Below are positions 63,183 through 64,000 of a stretch of 64,000 nt of DNA, in pieces. The translations under genes and the position numbers were made by a program. Every line of letters starts with the position of its first letter. Position 1 is the stretch's first letter. The stretch comes from Polycladidibacter stylochi (GTDB lineage Bacteria; Pseudomonadota; Alphaproteobacteria; Rhizobiales; Stappiaceae): NCBI RefSeq assembly GCF_001562055.1, contig NZ_LLWE01000025.1, positions 1 through 64,000 on the forward strand, written 5' to 3'. The notes beneath the pieces are model-generated. The model did no database searches. It was not told the origin of the DNA and was given only the letters and a program-made list of their open reading frames with translations.

Positions 63183-64000
63183 AGGCCCACCTCCTGTTCA
63201 ACACTATCCACCTCGTCGTCATCAACGCCCAAGTAAGCGGCAATTACATGTGGGTCATTCTTGACAAAATCGGGTGTGCCATCAGAAATTTTGACGCCAT
63301 AGTCCAGCACAACAACATGGTCGGAGATTTCCATCACCACCGACATATCGTGCTCGATCAACAGTATCGAGGTATGGTGCTCTTTGCGGATATAGGAAAG
63401 CAGCTCGTTCAGCTCCAAGCTTTCCTTGGGGTTCAAACCCGCCGCGGGTTCGTCAAGGCACAAAAGCTCCGGCCCCGTACACATAGCCCGTGCGATTTCC
63501 AATCGCCGCTGATCCCCATAGGGTAAATCGGCAGCCGGCGCATCAGCGCGGTCAATCAACTTTGTCCGCTCCAGCCAGTACTTGGCTCGTTCAATAGCCT
63601 CTTTTTCCGCACTGCGAAAACCGCGTAGCCCCAAAACACCGCCAACGGTCCAGCTAGAAGCCGCCATGAGCGGGCGATGCTGCGCCACCATGAGGTTTTC
63701 TAGCAGCGTCATACCACCAAACAGACGAATATTTTGGAATGTCCGCGCCACTTTAGCCACACCGGATATCATGAAGTCAGGCAGACGTTCCAAAAGGTGC
63801 GCTTCGTTATCACCCCCACGCATCACCAACCGCCCTTCAGTTGGGCGATAAAAACCGGTGATGCAGTTAAACACAGTGGTTTTACCCGCACCATTCGGCC
63901 CAATCAGCGCGGTAATATCGCCGCGTCCTACATTGAACGATAAATCGCCCACCGCAGTCAAACCACCAAAGCGCATGGTCAAGTGCTCCACTTTGAGCAC
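63179..64000 (-). CDS. livG: Branched-chain amino acid ABC transporter ATP-binding protein LivG (5' end at window edge)
   Basis: At least 273 residues of the second ATPase of the transporter. Walker A GPNGAGKTTVFN, signature DLPYGDQRRLEIARAM and Walker B LLCLDEPAAGLNP, with the LivG-specific C-terminal tail ISDGTPDFVKNDPHVIAAYLG. The frame is open at the window edge; the GTG at 64000 may or may not be its start, so a few N-terminal residues may be missing. Its stop overlaps the livF start. livH and livM are expected upstream, outside the window. Confidence 0.93.
   Translation of the reverse strand: MLKVEHLTMRFGGLTAVGDLSFNVGRGDITALIGPNGAGKTTVFNCITGFYRPTEGRLVMRGGDNEAHLLERLPDFMISGVAKVARTFQNIRLFGGMTLLENLMVAQHRPLMAASSWTVGGVLGLRGFRSAEKEAIERAKYWLERTKLIDRADAPAADLPYGDQRRLEIARAMCTGPELLCLDEPAAGLNPKESLELNELLSYIRKEHHTSILLIEHDMSVVMEISDHVVVLDYGVKISDGTPDFVKNDPHVIAAYLGVDDDEVDSVEQEVGL

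Noticed and set aside
1-64000. CRISPR array, integrase-linked island or prophage
   Set aside because: I looked for regularly spaced repeats, integrases near the two tRNA genes and phage genes and saw none; only the partial insertion sequence at the left edge is mobile.

Overview
The window is a chromosomal segment of an alphaproteobacterium, most likely in or near Hyphomicrobiales. This rests on several lineage-typical families seen here: DUF3126, DUF2336, PAS_5, tandem PilZ, a Ndufs6-like CHCC zinc finger, DUF6653, DUF2007, and a DUF6867-type protein inside a liv operon. Base composition looks moderate for that group. A marine Stappiaceae-like genome (Pseudovibrio/Polycladidibacter type) would fit, but I infer that from memory and have not tested it. 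Most of the window is ordinary core genome. I see no CRISPR array, prophage or plasmid origin.

Layout. At the left edge (1-967) the end of an IS3-family element sits inside a PD-(D/E)XK nuclease-like gene that also carries an internal stop codon. From 1.2 to 24 kb come housekeeping and small accessory genes: an HPt protein, NAD kinase, anmK, a MobA-like transferase, an NSS transporter, DUF2336, a lytic transglycosylase, a divergent CitE-like protein, thrS, an ASCH protein, tRNA-Tyr, yidD, a NifU-like scaffold, folE-hisI, a patatin, a CBS protein, a rhomboid protease, and PAS_5 and PilZ proteins. From 24 to 34 kb: a LapG-like cysteine peptidase, gamma carbonic anhydrase, DUF3126-cysE, a hydrolase, the CHCC zinc finger, an FAD monooxygenase, a CinA-like protein, gpt and sfsA. 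From 34 to 42 kb there are two TrkH paralogues, then a transport module made of an FNT channel, an OFA-family MFS permease and a LysR regulator. From 42 to 56.7 kb: a YafK-like L,D-transpeptidase-fold protein, tRNA-Leu, map, radC, a CHASE4-GGDEF-EAL protein, ispE, a TPR protein, ppdK, a polyprenyl synthetase, DUF2007 and a TrmN6-like methyltransferase. The right end holds an autotransporter, an LprI-like secreted protein and a minus-strand liv operon that runs off the edge.

How genes may work together. The clearest new regulatory signal is a near-identical dyad, TATAGAT-N3-ATCTAT, which contains a LysR-type T-N11-A core. It lies about 130 bp upstream of both the FNT channel (38162) and the OFA permease (39476), and a LysR gene lies just downstream of the permease. 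This suggests a small formate/oxalate-type anion uptake regulon under that regulator. Other links are the convergent or operon-like pairs with shared terminators (13295/thrS, GGDEF-EAL/ispE, ppdK/polyprenyl synthetase), the translationally coupled livG-livF and DUF2007-trmN6 pairs, and folE-hisI. Start codons below were chosen from ribosome-binding sites and family alignment remembered from experience. Family names were assigned by eye and not by database search.
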